A stretch of 14,872 bases of DNA from positions 1 to 14,872 of the forward strand of contig CAZKDJ010000097.1 in assembly GCA_964551295.1 (NCBI GenBank), in the 5' to 3' direction. The notes beneath the pieces are model-generated. The model saw only the letters and a list, made by a program, of their open reading frames with translations, was not told the DNA's origin and ran no database searches. Below are positions 14,542 through 14,872 of this stretch, piece after piece. This stretch comes from JAFGED01 sp964551295 (GTDB lineage Bacteria > Chloroflexota > Anaerolineae > B4-G1). Numbering within the stretch: the first letter of the stretch is position 1; each line of letters starts with the position of its first letter. Both the position numbers and the translations under genes were made by a program.

Positions 14542-14872
14542 TTAGCGCCCCTGCCGTCCGCGCCCGGCCCACATCGGACGGCCGGAGTCGTCGCGCAGGG
14601 TCACGCTCTCGCCGGTGGTCGTGTTTTCCACGCGCGCGACCTCGAACTCGTCTCCTTCGTAAAAGCCGGTGACTTGCACCCGATCACCTGCGCTGAGGGC
14701 GATGCCCTCGGCCTCCCAGTACCACTCCGGTCCCAGGTGCGCCACTATCTGGCCATCGGCGGTCTGGATGGTCAGTTCGTCGTCCTCCCGCGCGATCACT
14801 TCACCGTCCACCGTGACCCACTCTGTGGCGGCGTAGCCTTCGCCGCTGCCCTTGGATTCCTCCGAGTTACCC
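14542..14872 (-). CDS. Small beta-rich protein, possibly OB-fold-like, N-terminus beyond window
   Basis: The last 109 residues of a protein whose start lies outside. The frame is open to the edge: a GTG at 14811 could begin it, but the 20 codons before it (GNSEESKGSGEGYAATEWVT) read as genuine protein, so a longer gene is preferred. The sequence is rich in predicted beta strands with alternating hydrophobics (EVIAREDDELTIQTADG, GDRVQVTGFYEGDEFEVARV) and ends in GRPMWAGRGRQGR. This pattern resembles small barrel domains of secreted or surface proteins, but I do not recognise a named family with confidence. It lies directly upstream of the two-component genes on the same strand, separated by a hairpin; a link with the kinase's envelope signal is only a guess. 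Confidence 0.6.
   Translation of the reverse strand, partial: GNSEESKGSGEGYAATEWVTVDGEVIAREDDELTIQTADGQIVAHLGPEWYWEAEGIALSAGDRVQVTGFYEGDEFEVARVENTTTGESVTLRDDSGRPMWAGRGRQGR

Noticed and set aside
12889..14545. Long plus-strand frames opposite the kinase and regulator genes
   Set aside because: Typical antisense frames of GC-rich genes; the minus strand holds complete motif-bearing proteins.

Overview
The window reads as a GC-rich bacterial chromosome segment, most likely from a Chloroflexota (Anaerolineae-like) metagenome assembly. The clues are a LytR-CpsA-Psr protein with a long Pro/Thr linker, PheS subunits carrying a four-cysteine motif, an XRE protein with two HTH domains beside a TPR protein, TATAAT boxes almost touching start codons, and a phenylalanine T-box. 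The taxonomic call is inference. A run of 100 N flanked by an exact 55-bp duplication shows that the sequence is a scaffold of two overlapping contigs.

Layout: 1-1156 (-) is a glycoside hydrolase lipoprotein cut by the left edge. 1217-1570 (-) is a small cysteine-rich protein of unknown role. 1595-1690 is a TTGGTA-type inverted repeat array. 1895-2263 (-) is a stand-alone receiver protein. 2386-7522 (+) is the phenylalanyl-tRNA synthetase operon: sigma70-like promoter, T-box leader with a UUC specifier, pheS, a second diverged pheS, then pheT (crossed by the assembly gap). 7574-8646 (-) is a strictosidine-synthase-like beta-propeller gene broken by two frameshifts. 8799-10050 (-) is a two-gene unit, a double-HTH XRE regulator followed by a TPR protein, with palindromic sites at its promoter. 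10295-11827 (+) is an LCP cell-envelope protein, converging on 11920-12174 (-), a YtxH-like membrane protein, across a strong hairpin. 12418-14443 (-) is an OmpR-type response regulator and its histidine kinase, overlapping by 11 bp. 14542 to the right edge (-) is the C-terminal part of a small beta-rich protein.

How the genes work together: the T-box would let uncharged tRNA-Phe switch on two alpha subunits and one beta subunit of the same enzyme. The two-component pair looks autoregulated from a near-leaderless promoter with 10-bp direct repeats. The XRE-TPR pair looks like a self-controlled regulatory cassette of unknown input. No CRISPR array, tRNA, rRNA, transposase or phage gene is visible. 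The most unusual feature is the tandem pheS duplication under T-box control. Next is the double-HTH/TPR cassette with its ordered promoter sites.
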